This document shows, piece by piece, positions 11,270 through 22,780 of a stretch of 64,000 nt of DNA (positions within the stretch are counted from its first letter, which is position 1; each line of letters begins with the position of its first letter). Position numbers and translations under genes: made by a program. The stretch is from assembly GCA_002914805.1 (NCBI GenBank), contig JXTB01000101.1:58364-122363 (forward strand), read 5' to 3'. The notes under the pieces are model-generated. The model saw only the letters and a list, made by a program, of their open reading frames with translations. It did no database searches and had not been told where the DNA came from. This DNA comes from Parasponia andersonii (Eukaryota > Streptophyta > Magnoliopsida > Rosales > Cannabaceae).

Positions 11270-13226
11270 GTGAGAGGCAACCAATATGATGCAAGGACTT
11301 GTTATAATAACTCAATAAATCTCGCAATAAAAGATATAACACCTCACACAATGATGGTCCAACTACAAGGAGAAGCATTAAGAAAAGCATCAGGAGAAGC
11401 ATCAAGCAAAGCGTCAGGAGAAGCATCAAGTGAAGCGTCAGCCGAAACGTCAATCGAAGACCTCGATCCTCGAGAAATCGATGAAGAGTTCAAAACTAGA
11501 CCTATAGAAGACTTGGAAGATTTGTCAATTGATAGGTCTTCGAAGGTTCTAAAAATCGGAGCAAAACTTCCAGAATCTGTGCAAGCTTCATTGATTGCTT
11601 TTCTGAAATCAAACTTGGATATCTTCACATGGCAACATTTGGATATGGTGGGAATTGATCCGAGTATCATGTGTCATCGCCTCAATATAGATAAAAGGAA
11701 GAAGCCTGTATGGCAAAAAAGGAGAGCCATGAATCTAGAACGCTACGTCGCATTGAAAGAAGAGGTAGAGAAGCTGCTCGAAATTGGATTCATTAGGGAA
11801 TCTTTTTACCCAAACTGGCTTGCAAACCCAGTTTTAGTAAAGAAACCTAACGGGAAGTAGAGAACTTGTATCGATTTCACCAACATCAACAAAGCATGCC
11901 CGAAGGACAGTTTTCCTCTTCCGAGAATCGACTAGCTTCATGGACGCATACTCTGGATATAATCAAATCCCCATATACGAGCTAGATGAAGAGCATACTT
12001 CATTCATAACTGACCGAGGATTGTACTGTTACAAAAAGATGCCTTTCGGACTCATCAACGCTAGAGCAACTTATCAGCATCTCGTCAATATGATGTTTGC
12101 AAGACAAATTGGCAAGACAATGGAAGTTTATGTCGATGACATGCTAGTTAAGTCGAAGAAAGTAGAAAATCACATACAACATCTTGATGAAAAGTTTAAG
12201 ATTCTTCAAAAATATCAGATGAGGCTAAATCCCCAGAAGTGCGCATTCGCGGTAGGGTCTAGAAAGTTTCTGGGGTTCATGGTTAACCAGCGAGGAATTA
12301 AGGCTAACCCTCAGAAGATACAAGCATTAATCGATATGCAATCCCCCCGCAAACCCAAAGATGTGCAGAGCCTGGTAGGAAGAGTGGCCCTATTGAGTCG
12401 ATTTGTATCCAGGTCAATGGATAAGTGCCAACCATTCTTTGAAATACTGAAGGGTTCGAAGAGGTTCGAGTGGACGGAAGAATGCGAGCAGGCATTTCAA
12501 GAATTAAAAGCACACTTAGGTTCTCCTCCCCTCTTATCAAAGCCAAATTTGGGGGAAGAATTATATTTATACCTCGATGTTTCTAAATATGTGACAAGTG
12601 CTGCGTTAATTCGAGAAGAAGAAAAGATACAGCGACCAGTGTACTACATAAGTAAAAGACTACTCGATGCTGAAACAAAATATCCAGAGATGGAGAAATT
12701 GGCATTAGCACTCATCGTGGCATCCAGGAAGCTTCGACCGTATTTTCATTCAAACACCATCAAAGTTTTTACGAATTTTCCATTAAAGCAGGTTCTGCAA
12801 AAACCCGAGGCTTCAGGACGACTACTTAAGTGGACAGTTGAGTTGAGTGAGTTTGACATCGATTTTCAACCATGCACGACGATTAAAGGGCAAGCTCTCA
12901 TAGAATTCATTGCAGAATTCATATATGATGTCAATCTTCCCACAGAAGTAATCGAAAAACCTGCTACAGATTTATCAAAATTGTGGAAGCTTTACATTGA
13001 CGGATCGTCAAACGAGAGTGGAGCTGGTGCGGGCTTAGTACTAATCAGTCCTGAAGGGCACAATATTCATTGTGCACTTCACTTCAAATTTCTAGCATCA
13101 AAAAATGAGGCAGAATATGAAGCATTGATAGCCAGGCTAAAGCTCACACAAGAAATGAAGGTCAAAATGATTGAGGTATACAGTGATTCCCTGCTGGTCA
13201 TTTGTCCAGTGATCGGCGAGTATTAA
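11270..13226 (+). pseudogene. pol: Tat reverse transcriptase with two RNase H domains, broken
   Basis: Reverse transcriptase begins about 11560 (LKSNLDIFTW) and runs through KKPVWQKRRAM, FIRESFYPNWLANPVLV, a stop at 11858 and FPLPRID. Here some 30 bases are missing, which shifts the frame near 11930, just before motif A (SFMDAYSGYNQI). Motif C is intact (YVDD, near 12130). A first, gypsy-type RNase H covers about 12540-12840 (LYLYLDVSKYVTSAAL). A second RNase H follows at about 12975-13225: LYIDGSSNESGAGAGLVL, NEAEYEALIA and VYSDSLLV, with its D-E-D acidic residues visible. A second RNase H of this type is diagnostic for Tat elements. The open stretch from 11940 is 428 codons, so decay is moderate. 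Confidence 0.85.
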
Positions 13227-13241
13227 GCAAGAAGAGAGAGA

Positions 13242-14698
13242 ATGATGACTTATTTACAGGAGGTACAAAGATTATTCTTGACATTCATTGCCTACAACAT
13301 TCAACTTCTTTCTCGCATTAAGAATACTCAGGCAGATGCTCTAGCTAAGCTCGCCTCAACAAAAGATGCCGAATTACTAAAGGTGGTCCCTATCCAGTTT
13401 CTTACAAAACCAAGTATCGAAGTAGAGCCCCAAATAGCTATGATGATTGACAAAAAACTATCATGGATGGATCCTATAATGAAGTATATACAAAATAGCG
13501 ATCTCTTCGAAAACAAAGATGACGCAAAGTGACTTTGAATGAAAGCAACTCTCTATGTTATCTATGACGAGAAGCTTTATCGAAGAAGTTTTAGTGCGCC
13601 GTTATTGTTATGTGTCGATAAAGAAAAAGCACACTACATTATGAGGGAAATTCATGAAGGAATGTAGAAATCATTCCGGGGGCAGGCACTTGCGAATAAG
13701 GTTCTCAGACAAGGGTATTTTTGGCCAATTATGAAGAAGGATACAATGGAATTTACTAGGAGATGTGACAAATGTCAACGATTTGCAACTATTCCAAGAA
13801 TGCCACCTGTTCCTCTCACTTCAATGACCAGTCCATGGCCATTGCAATATAAGGAATTGATATTATCGGAATGCTTCCATTGGCATGAGGTGGATTGAAG
13901 TATGCAGTGGTCGCAGTTGATTATTTCACCAAGTGGACAGAAGCTGAAGCCTTGAGTACCATTTCCGCAAAAAAGATGATAGATTTTGTTTACAAATCTA
14001 TAATCTACCATTATGGTATACCGAATACCATAATTTCTAATAATGGGAAACAATTTGACTGCAATGAGTTCCGTAACTTCTGCGACAACTTAGGCATCAA
14101 GAAGAATTTCTCCGCTGTTGTTCATCCACAAGCCAATGGATAGGTCGAAGCGATAAATAAAATACTTAGACAGAATATAAAGACGAAGTTTGAAGAGCAT
14201 AAAGGAGCTTGGCTAGAAGTACTTCGTGAAGTTTTATGGGCTTATCGCACCACTCAACGAACCACTACTGAAGAGAGTCCATTCTCTTTAACTTACAGAT
14301 ATGAAGCAATGGTTCCGATTGAAATTGGTGCGAGCTCTCTATGATGATCAACCTATGAGCAAGATCACAACAAAGCATTAATGAGGATTGAGCTCGATCT
14401 TTTAGAAGAAAAGCACGAGCAGTCTCAGCTTCGAATTGCATCATATCAATAGCGCACTGCTCGATATTATAACTCTAAAGTCAGAAGAAGAGAATTTGAA
14501 GTTGGTGACCTTGTTCTTCGGCAAGTCTTACCTAATAATAAAGAGTACGGTGCTGGTGTATTTGGACCCTCTTGGGAAGGACCGTATGTTATTAATGCCG
14601 TCATTTGACCTGGGACATATAAGTTAGCTTGCACTACTGGACAAAAGATCGAGCATGCCTGGAATGCAGAACAACTTCGTCAATATTATCTGTAAATC
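13242..14698 (+). pseudogene. Tat integrase, broken; catalytic Asp changed to Asn
   Basis: Follows the second RNase H. The N-terminal zinc site near 13640-13780 keeps its Cys pair (RRCDKCQRF), but the second His is lost and a stop lies beside it. In the catalytic core the first Asp is present (VAVDYFTKW), the second is Asn (ISNNGKQF, codon AAT at 14039-14041 where SDNGKQF is usual), and the Glu is present (VEAINKILRQ). Stops occur at 14141, near 14341-14346 and elsewhere. The C-terminal domain ([20 protein letters not shown]) ends WNAEQLRQYYL at about 14695. It would have joined cDNA to the chromosome. Confidence 0.8.
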
Positions 14699-14726
14699 TT
14701 CATGTATGTTTTTTCAACGACCTGAG

Positions 14727-14860
14727 GGCATCTTGTATTCGTCATTCGTGGGACATCTTGTATTCGTCATTCATGGGACATCTTGTATTCGTCATTCGTC
14801 ATTCGTCAATAAAGATATCTACTTGAATTCGTCATTCGTTATTCGACATTCATCGTATTA
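14727..14860 (+). repeat. Short tandem repeat after the integrase
   Basis: The unit TGGGACATCTTGTATTCGTCA recurs about three times, then ATTCGTCATTCG words continue to about 14850. It lies just past the integrase stop codon, in the spacer before a purine-rich tract. No coding role is likely; the open frames here are by-products of the repeat. Confidence 0.65.
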
Positions 14861-14939
14861 ATCAATAAGGATATCTTCTCTTCGATTATTCAATTTGTTC
14901 ATCTTTTATAGTTTTATGGCAGTCTTCAAACACCATAAA

Positions 14940-14956
14940 GCTCGGGGGGCAGTGGG
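14940..14956 (+). other. Internal purine-rich tract, PPT-like
   Basis: GCTCGGGGGGCAGTGGG lies about 245 bases after the integrase end. It resembles the tract at 18679-18690 that abuts the 3' LTR (GCTGGGGGGCAA). In an element without the antisense gene, this is where the terminal tract would be expected. Confidence 0.45.
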
Positions 14957-15522
14957 ATCAGAATATTATCTCCTACTCCCTTCCTAAGGGACTATACAAA
15001 CATCCATTTAGAGGAGTTGGAATATTAGATCGCTAAAAATTTCTAAAATTTCTTAAAATCTTAGGATTTTCTCTCCGCTTCATGTCTTAGCATGTCGTAT
15101 TACGCAATTTCCCTCCTCGAGCAACAAAGTAACTAAACAAAATGTTCATTGTTCGATGTGATATATTGCTATATTTACATTTTGCCATGGAACTTTTGAA
15201 AAACAGTACTGAGTTTGCATCATTCATATTTACTGTTTTCTTAACCGACCTAACCTATCCTGATATAATCATTTTAAGTGTGTTGGATTCGAATCGCAAT
15301 AGCGTACCGATCAGTCACCTAGTGATTGACTACTTGGTCAAATTAATTATCTTTATATTACAACGTAGTGTTTTGATTGTTTTGTAGGAATAAATATCTG
15401 ACAAGAAAGCATTCATTAAAAAAGCTCACACCTGTATGCAAGCAAAGAATTTCAAATAAAAAGGGGACCAAGCCCGCATTATTCTGAAGTTATAAAAAAA
15501 CAATAATAAGAATACAAAATTT

Positions 15523-17633
15523 TTATGTAGATGTGCTCGCTCCACCTTCTCCAGTTTTGGTAGCTTCTGCTTCCCTCCAATTCTGGACAAGCTCGACCAC
15601 GTCTTTGCCAAGGATGGAAAAGTCAAAGTCTGGATGCTTGCAGAAGATGTTATATATTATGGTCGACGAGGCGATATCACTGGCTTTTTTTTCGAGCTCC
15701 TTGACTTCAATAGCCTTGAACTCTTTTATAGCCTTGTGAGCTGCCTCTGTTGTCGCCTCCTTCATGCGATCTGGATGCTCGGAGATAGTCTTCTCAAGCT
15801 CTTTAATTTTTTCCTCGAGCTTCTCCTTTTCAAACTTCTCCTTGGCCAGACCTTCGAGCAGCTGCTGCCTCTCTAAGTCAAAGGCTTTTCTCTCCTCCTC
15901 GTGAGCCCTCTTCAAGTCCTCGAATGCTTAGGTTATCTCTTCGAATTTTTCGGCCTTTTCCAAACACTCGAGGACTAGGTCATGCATCAGGATAGCAGCT
16001 GCAGCAGTATGAAAATATAACACATCAATACCAGAAAAAGTGCGTTGAAGAGAGAATAAAAAAGGCTTACATTTGCCAGCATCCTCATTGTAGAATCGAA
16101 GGCAACCTTGGCTGATCATCGCTTCATCCTTGCCCAGCCCTCTTCAGAAGTGAAGAGATCGATGAAGGCCGCACTCATACCAACCTTCTCCGGCAGTTGG
16201 TGAAGGAGTACGAAAAGCTCCTCATCCTTATCGACTTGGTTCGGTCCCTCAAAAGAAGTGGCAATCTCCTTCGATGGATCAGGATGGCTCGCAGTTTGAG
16301 GCTGAGGAGGAGGCGAGCCTGTCGAGATATACTCAAAGGTGACTTTTCGTTTCATTGAAGTGTCGACTTTCTCTTTCCCTTTTGTCGTCAATAGAGGTGT
16401 GCTCTCTGGCATCTTGGACTTTGCCATTGACCCCAGAGTGGAAGGCGGTGCTCGTAGTCCGCTGCCAATAACCATTTCTGCATAGATATATGAGTCAGCA
16501 TGCGAGGTGACATAATACGATGATAAAAAAGGAAAAAATAATTACCTTCTTACTGTTGAGAAATTGGTAGCGATGCGGCTTCTGGAGATGATGGTTCTGA
16601 GATTGTAGGAGTGGCAGGTGCTTTTTGTTTCCTAGGTTTGGAGGACGAGCCACTCTTTTCCTTTTGCTTCCTTGGCTTCTTCTTCTTCGAGGTTGAGGGT
16701 TTGGTTGGATGGATAGTAGAGTCTAGGAAGGCGGCTCCCCTTGTAAGCAGTCCGTAAGCGACTAAGTTCTTCGATCGGAAGGTTGTTTATTTTATACACC
16801 CTTGCGAGCTATTCTATGGAGAGTCCTGGTCGTTCCCTATTATTTGCGATGACATACGAGTGTGATCAGAATAATATATTTATGTAGAGAAAACTACAAG
16901 TTGAAAGTTACCTACTAGGGTTCTAAAAGAAGCCGTTATCTGCGTAGTCAAAGTGGAAAAATGGACTTTTCCATTTTTCCATATTGTTGCGGACCCCGTA
17001 GATAGTTTTTCTGGTTTGGTTCGACCACTTGCTTGCATAGAAGAAACCGAAGTCTGATGGGTTTGATTTCACTTGGTAAAACCAAGCGAATTCTTCAGGA
17101 GTAGGGGTTTCTAAACCTAATTTATGGTATAATATATATAGACCTACCATATATCTATATGTATTTAGAGTTAGTTGGAAAGGGATGACCCCATAGTAAT
17201 CGACGATTGATTTTATATATGGATGAAGTGGGAGGTGGACACCGCATTTGAGAACTGCTTCAGAGAATGAGGCAATTCCGCCAGGTGGTGTTTGTGGTCA
17301 ATTGAACTCCATGGGAAGGCAAAGGGGGATGGCGATCTTGTAGTTGCATACGATCTTGCTGAGCCTGTTCGTTGTGCAGCTCCTCCTTATATTGGTACAT
17401 AACCAATTCCTCTCCATATATTAGTAACCCGTTGCGAATGCAAGGGCATCCCTGATATACCAAGGCCATTGGTCCGGAGGAAGGTCACCTATGCGAGGAC
17501 TATTTTGCCGGACCCCAGTTATCTATACTTCAAGTTCTGGCTCAAGATAGTCTTCAAGGTATATAGAGCTACTGAAATTGGAAGATTCTCCTGAGAATGC
17601 ATTCTCTTTCCTAAAATCCTTACTACTAGACAT
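15523..17633 (-). pseudogene. Antisense accessory gene of the Tat element, spliced, degraded
   Basis: Runs opposite to gag-pol between integrase and 3' LTR. The start ATG is at 17633 (MSSSKDFRKENAF). The middle part, about 17310-16923, resembles the 'putative gypsy type transposon' domain (Pfam Transposase_28): FSEAVLKCGVHLPLHPYI, YYGVIPFQLTLNTYRYMVGL, YILYHKLG, and WKSPFFHFDY. An exon seems to end at GTAG|GTAACT near 16910. A Lys/Ser/Pro-rich region follows (16100-16700). A 72-bp intron with GTAAGC and TGCTGCAG ends spans 16070-15999. The C-terminus (15915-15523) is a strong coiled coil rich in Glu/Lys (KEKFEKEKLEEKIKELEKT). Extra ORFs of this kind are known in Tat elements; their job is unknown. 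Stops near 17541, 16926, 16116 and 15928 plus frame changes mean this copy is broken. Confidence 0.72.
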
Positions 17634-18678
17634 CTGAAAAGAAATATGGATAGGTTTTCATCCTATGCGAGCATCAGGGAACTTAACTATATGTGGGTAG
17701 TTTTGGGGGGTCATCCTAGGATTGCATCAATAGGTTACTTATCAGATTTTTTTCTAATCGATCAACGGATTCACAAAAATTTTTCGAGCAGTTCTTCGAT
17801 AATTCGTCACTCGGCTGAGTATGGTTTTTTTTTTTTTTTTTTAAAATAAGGTTTCAGACCTTAAAATTCTTCTACAAGTTCGTCTGTTTGTCAATCGACT
17901 AAAAATATTCTATTCTATAAACTAACAAAGGGGATCTGAAAAATTCCCATTTCAGTCCATCCGAGTTTGGGATGGGTTCTTGTTCAGGACATTTAGGCTA
18001 CGATTTGTCCCTATTTCTAGAAATATAATCTGTAAATAAGAGTTCTGGGAAAATCGAAGAACAAGAGAGAGGATATATACTAATCTTTCTTCGAAGATTG
18101 AAGGACCGGGATATCGTCTGAAGGATTGCAGTGATAACTCGGTCGGAGAAGATGAAAAATTTGTGCGAGCTGTGAAATTGAGCAACACCGGAAGGATTGC
18201 TTTATGGACGCTTTAGGTTTCAGGAGAGAGAGAGACAAAAGACGATAGGGTTTGTAATGAAGAATATACGGATTGATTTTTTGATATATATGTCTCAGGC
18301 GTCACCAAATCACAGCCGTAGATTAAAGTATTTAATTTTCGGATCTAAAGGTCGAAGATCACACGGGGGTTAAGTTTTCCAAAAATTAAGTCCGTATCTT
18401 TTTGAAATCCGAAATGTCTCGATTTAAGACAATAGCTGGCGACGTTGGTGTCATCATGACTGTTCCAAAACGGGAAGTCTCCTTGAGTTTCACTATTCTT
18501 CTAAAAAAAGGTGACACGTGGTTCCGTCTGTTAAGAAAAGGTACGTGTGATCCTGAAAAGGTGAGATTTGAAAGCTAGCAACTCTTCGAAGATCTCAAGC
18601 TTAGGTCATGACGTCGCATTTTTTGAGCTCGCACTTATTAGATAAGAAAGCTTCATTTTGTCCTAAAGAACTAATGGA
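17634..18678. other. Non-coding stretch upstream of the antisense gene
   Basis: No protein domain seen on either strand. A 20-base T run is at 17823-17842. As the antisense gene starts at 17633 and reads leftward, its promoter should lie here. The stretch also serves as the 3' end of the sense element before the polypurine tract. Confidence 0.5.
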
Positions 18679-18690
18679 GCTGGGGGGCAA
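18679..18690 (+). other. Polypurine tract of the Tat element
   Basis: GCTGGGGGGCAA, one base from the start of the 3' LTR at 18692. It would prime plus-strand DNA synthesis. Confidence 0.7.
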
Positions 18691-18691
18691 T

Positions 18692-19368
18692 TGTTGTGTG
18701 GTTTAAAGAACGAGATGATGGTCAATGCCAAAAAGGGAAAGTTAAGCGATTAAGAGGACATGTCAGGTCGCACGAGTAAGTTAAGTGCGACCTCTTCTGA
18801 GTAAGTCGAATGTGACCTCCCTCCGAATAAAGTGCGACATTTTCTGAACGAGTTAAGTGCGACCAGAATGAAAAAGTAAACTGGACTGAGTTTCGTCAAG
18901 CGGGTAATCTACAAGGAAAGAGAAACTAAAGTTTCTCTTTCAAGATCGACCAGTCATCTCATTTAAGTTATTACTCAGTTATATTGTTACTCAAATTGTA
19001 TTTTTTGGTTATACAGTTATCCATTCTCACAATTGGGAAACATTGAGCTACCCTCACCTATATAAAGGGAGTTCAAAGCAGTTGTAGGGGATCTTTTTTT
19101 GATCTTTTGAGACTTAAAGACTTTTACTTTTTCTTTCCGGACAACACTCTGTATTTTAGCTCTTAGAATTTCATCCTTGAGACTTAACAAAATTTTTATA
19201 ATTCTCTGGGAAAATAGTGAAAAACAGTGGATGTAAGCTCATATTTTTTGGGGCTGAACCACTATAAAATTATTGTCTCTTTACTTGTTTTGATTCATCA
19301 ACCCTTTTCACACACAAGTCACATCTTGTAGTTTTCTCAAATTATTGTTGACAAAACCTCCGTCAACA
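18692..19368 (+). repeat. 3' LTR of the Tat element
   Basis: Starts TGTTGTGTGGTTT and ends CCTCCGTCAACA; full-length partner of 8202-8877, with the same TATA box (19059-19067) and the same GTGCGACC repeats (about 18760-18862). The right neighbour is LINE sequence. Confidence 0.9.
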
Positions 19369-20060
19369 ACCTTAAACACTCAAAGACTTTAGAACCAAAC
19401 GATCCGAATTTGGTTAGGCAGAGCACTAATCAAAGTTTATTAGAAATTCTAACTTTAGAAGTAATAAAAGCAAGAACAAGGTATGGGAAATATTAATATT
19501 TTCAAATAACAACTTATTTCTGGCATACCAAACCACCCAACAAACTAAGAAAACTGTTGAAATCCATGAAAAGAAAAGCTAACGGCTTAAAAAACTATTT
19601 AAAGGGACATAATTATTCAAGGTCCACTATAACAAATTGACCACATTATTGAAAATCAACCTACAATCGAAAATATTAGTAATCGAATCCCAAAGAAAAT
19701 GGAAAAAAGAATAGTGCAAGATCAAATGGTATAAAGATTCACACTGAAGCGATATGAATTCCTCTGGCAAATAATAAATCCTTAGTAGGAAGAATGTTGT
19801 AGAGAATTCAACCTAAAACAAAATACATTAGTAATCAAATCCCAAAGAGAATAGGAGAAAGAACAATGCAAGATCAAATGGTTTAAAGATTCTACATAGT
19901 TGCTATAAAGTCTGCACACTGAAGCCATATGAATAACCTTGGCAATTAATAATAGGAAGTATATTGTAGAGAATATTCTCCAAATTAGGAAAGACTTAGA
20001 AGGGGGAATGAATTTTTGATAAATACGCTTTTCTTATAAAGCACATTGAAGAATGAGGAT
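19369..20060 (-). pseudogene. LINE ORF2 fragment with zinc-binding RVT domain, partly duplicated
   Basis: The minus strand encodes the zinc-binding region that follows reverse transcriptase in plant LINEs: FIPPSKSFLIWRIF near 20010, LPTKDLLFARGIHIASV near 19770, and VESLNHLILHCSFSYSLWDL near 19890. Near 19500, residues WYARNKLLFENINIS-like lead toward the RNase H domain. A segment of about 152 bp is tandemly duplicated (ATTAGTAATC-GAATCCCAAAG at 19675 and again at 19827), so two decayed copies of the zinc region stand side by side. The frame is broken by stops. The element resumes at 8201 on the far side of the Tat insertion. Confidence 0.68.
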
Positions 20061-20284
20061 ACTCATCTAATATGTTGAATATCATCTACATACAGAGGAT
20101 TATTTAGATATACATTGATAGCAATAACTCAACTAATTAGAATGCCAATGTCCTCCGTGAGTCGGCTAATCATGTCAAAAATATTATTTTGGTTGAAGGA
20201 GCTTTTTCTTTTTTCTGTTTTATCATTCTCTTCTTGCTTGCAATTCGGCTCTAGTAGGGCTTCGAGAGGAGCCACGGTTCTTGT

Positions 20285-22248
20285 CACTACAATAAAAAAG
20301 TGGCCTCAATGGCAGGATATTAACGACGGTTGTTAACAATTTAAAAATGGTCTTTCTCCGCGGTTCGTTCATAACTATTGAGAAAGCTTAAAATTTTTTT
20401 GGACCTTTTCCGGTGGTTGTGGCGGAACCACTGAGAAAGAATATATTAACGTTTTCACGGTAGTTCCTATGTAACCTCCATTAAAAGGTATATAAATAAA
20501 GGCCGAGACTATGCTAAAAGTTTGATATTGCACGATGAAGAAAGAATCAAAGATGGAAAATCAGACATCTAGTGGATTCCTTAACTTGGAGAAATATAGA
20601 TAAGATATGGCCAATAATAAAAGAAGATCCTACAAAGCTTCGACTTGGCCTTTCGGTTAATGCCATAAACCCTCATAGTTCAATGAGAAGCAATTATAGT
20701 TGTTGACTAATTATTCTTGTTATAATGCTCATATTGTATAATATCATGATTTAAACAACCTAAAAATGATATAGATGTTTATTTCGCACCATTGATAGAT
20801 AATTTAAAAATTGTATAGGATGGAGTTAGTTGTATGATGCAAGGAACATGAGAGTTTTACTTTGAAGTCAGTACTATTATGGATACTCTAATGATTTTTT
20901 GCTTATGATAACTTGTCTGGGCATTATTTTAAAGGGTTATAAAGTGTGCCTAATTTTTAGTGAGCATATAAAAGTAATAAGACTGAAACATTGTAAATAT
21001 CGTCTGAGCATTGTTGTATAGTTTAGTTTGTATAAGTTTCATTTTAGTTATATTTGGTCTTTTGCTTTGAATAGGCAATATTAGATACTTATGATGATTG
21101 AAGTGTCTCTAGAAAATACTTATTTCTTTGATCCACTTGGATAATCACCAAGAAATGATACTATCCTATATGAATCTCTTAAAATAGTGAGTATAACTTA
21201 TAGTATGATATATAGAACATATATTTGTTTATTTAATCCATTAGTATTTATAACATATATTTTCCTTTAGTGCATTCAAAATATTTTATAGAAATATCAA
21301 CAAAAGGGGAAAAAGAATGGTCCAACTTGATATTCGATTAAGGTGTGAGATATAGTATGTTCTCATCAGATCTTAAATTATCTTTTCATCTTTATGTGTT
21401 TTAACTATAGTTCTCATTTTAATTATAGTGTTCATCTCTACTTAATTATATGGAATGCAGATTTTATGCCTCGTACATTATGAGAGACATTGTGATGGCT
21501 TAGAGTCTATCGAATTTCATTGGATCAAGTGTAATATTTTTCATATTTCGCTTTAGTCATCTAAAGTTAATAACTTCATACATCTATTTAATATTAGTAT
21601 CAATTTTGATTTGTATTTATAATACTAGTATCGTGGCCAAAAATATACATAATGGATGACATCAATGAAACGTATTGAAATGCATAAAGAATGGGTCGTA
21701 ACGATAATCAATCATATTGGTTAGACTACTCTTGGATATATTTAGTTAAATTATTTGTATTTGTTCATCACTTCATTTATGTAAGCATTGTTAATATAGC
21801 ATTCAATTAAGTTAGAGTTACAAATGTAAGTGATATGTCACTAAAAATTCATTATTAGTTCTTAAATGTGTTTATGCTAGAGTTGAATTATTTATATTGT
21901 AGAAACTTAGTTATATATACTTATCCATAATTATATCTGGCTCTGGTTTTTCTGGAATTGGTTTGGGATTGCTTTTATGCACGTTTAATTTTGTGGTATT
22001 GTATTAAATGCCCAAGGAAAAGAAAAAAAATTTCTCTTAGGACTGGACCGCAGTTGAAAACACCGGTGCAGCGCCTGATCTCTAGCTCACATATTAAGTC
22101 TTTTTGCCAATAACGGCGGTTAAGGTCCATTCATCATCGCTAATAATAACCACAGTTTTGGACTCTTTTCACTTCGGTTTGGAACCGCTGTTAAGTATCT
22201 TGTAACGGCAGTTAAAAATTGCCTTTAATTACTCGTAATGTTATAGTG
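20285..22248 (+). mobile_element. CACTA element with ULP1-like protease relic
   Basis: Starts CACTACAATAAAAAAGTGG and ends GTTATAGTG (reverse CACTATAAC), a near-matching inverted pair. Subterminal words such as CGGTTGTTAA, GGCGGTT and ACGGCAGTTAA recur in both orientations near each end. In the interior, plus-strand residues YFFDPLG near 21119 and ECRFYASYIMRDIV near 21453 resemble the end of the ULP1/C48 cysteine protease carried by many plant CACTA elements; the usual Q/E-C-G active site is E-C-R here. No transposase was found, so it is non-autonomous. Flanking 3-mers TGT and TAT match at two of three positions. Confidence 0.65.
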
Positions 22249-22780
22249 TATACATGCGTTGATGAAAAAGAAGACGACCCAACCCGAGCATAAAGAGAAA
22301 TGAAACTCGTAGTTATTGGGGTCGAACATAGAGATTGTCCTTCCTGCTCAAGGTGAAGAAAGATACAAAGCGTCTCTTTCTAAAATTAGAGCTAGAGTTG
22401 ATAAAAGGAATTTCAAATAGGGGCTGGTTCATTTTTATTTTTTTTTTTGCTTTTATCTTTCTTTTGTTTTTTTTCTTCTTTGTTTTGACTCTTTTTTCTT
22501 AATTTTTTTTGAAGAAGTTAGCCTCTTCTTGGGATTTTGCTTAAAAGAAAAAAGAAAGGACGAGTATGGATAGAAGTAATTTTATATCCGATATATTCGC
22601 GTTTGTGTTTACATAAGTTTGGTTAACAAAATTGTTTGTTCTCTTTTCTAGTACATAATTATAATTCTTGAATATAAGTTGTAAATACATTCATATAATA
22701 TATTAGTTCCTTTTCCTATTTAAAAATAAATTATTCATTCTCAACATTCCTTTCTTTGATGAGTAGAATTGGACTTTATT
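22249..22780. other. Non-coding T-rich spacer
   Basis: No gene seen. Long T/C-rich runs at 22430-22530 and AT-rich DNA up to the chromovirus insertion site. Confidence 0.5.

Larger units (their letters stand above)
8202..19368 (+). mobile_element. Tat-lineage Ty3/gypsy retrotransposon, complete, with antisense gene
   Basis: Two LTRs of 676 and 677 bp flank 9.8 kb with the order primer site, gag, protease, reverse transcriptase, RNase H, a second RNase H, integrase, an antisense gene and a polypurine tract. The second RNase H and the extra antisense ORF are marks of the Tat lineage. The copy is dead: gag, pol and integrase all have stops and frameshifts. The flanking 5-mers (TCCTC and ACCTT) match only in part, but LINE sequence resumes on both sides, which supports these borders as true insertion ends. 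Confidence 0.88.

Noticed and set aside
14629..14861. Small frames with repeated SSFVGHLVFVIHG-like residues
   Set aside because: By-product of the tandem repeat after the integrase.
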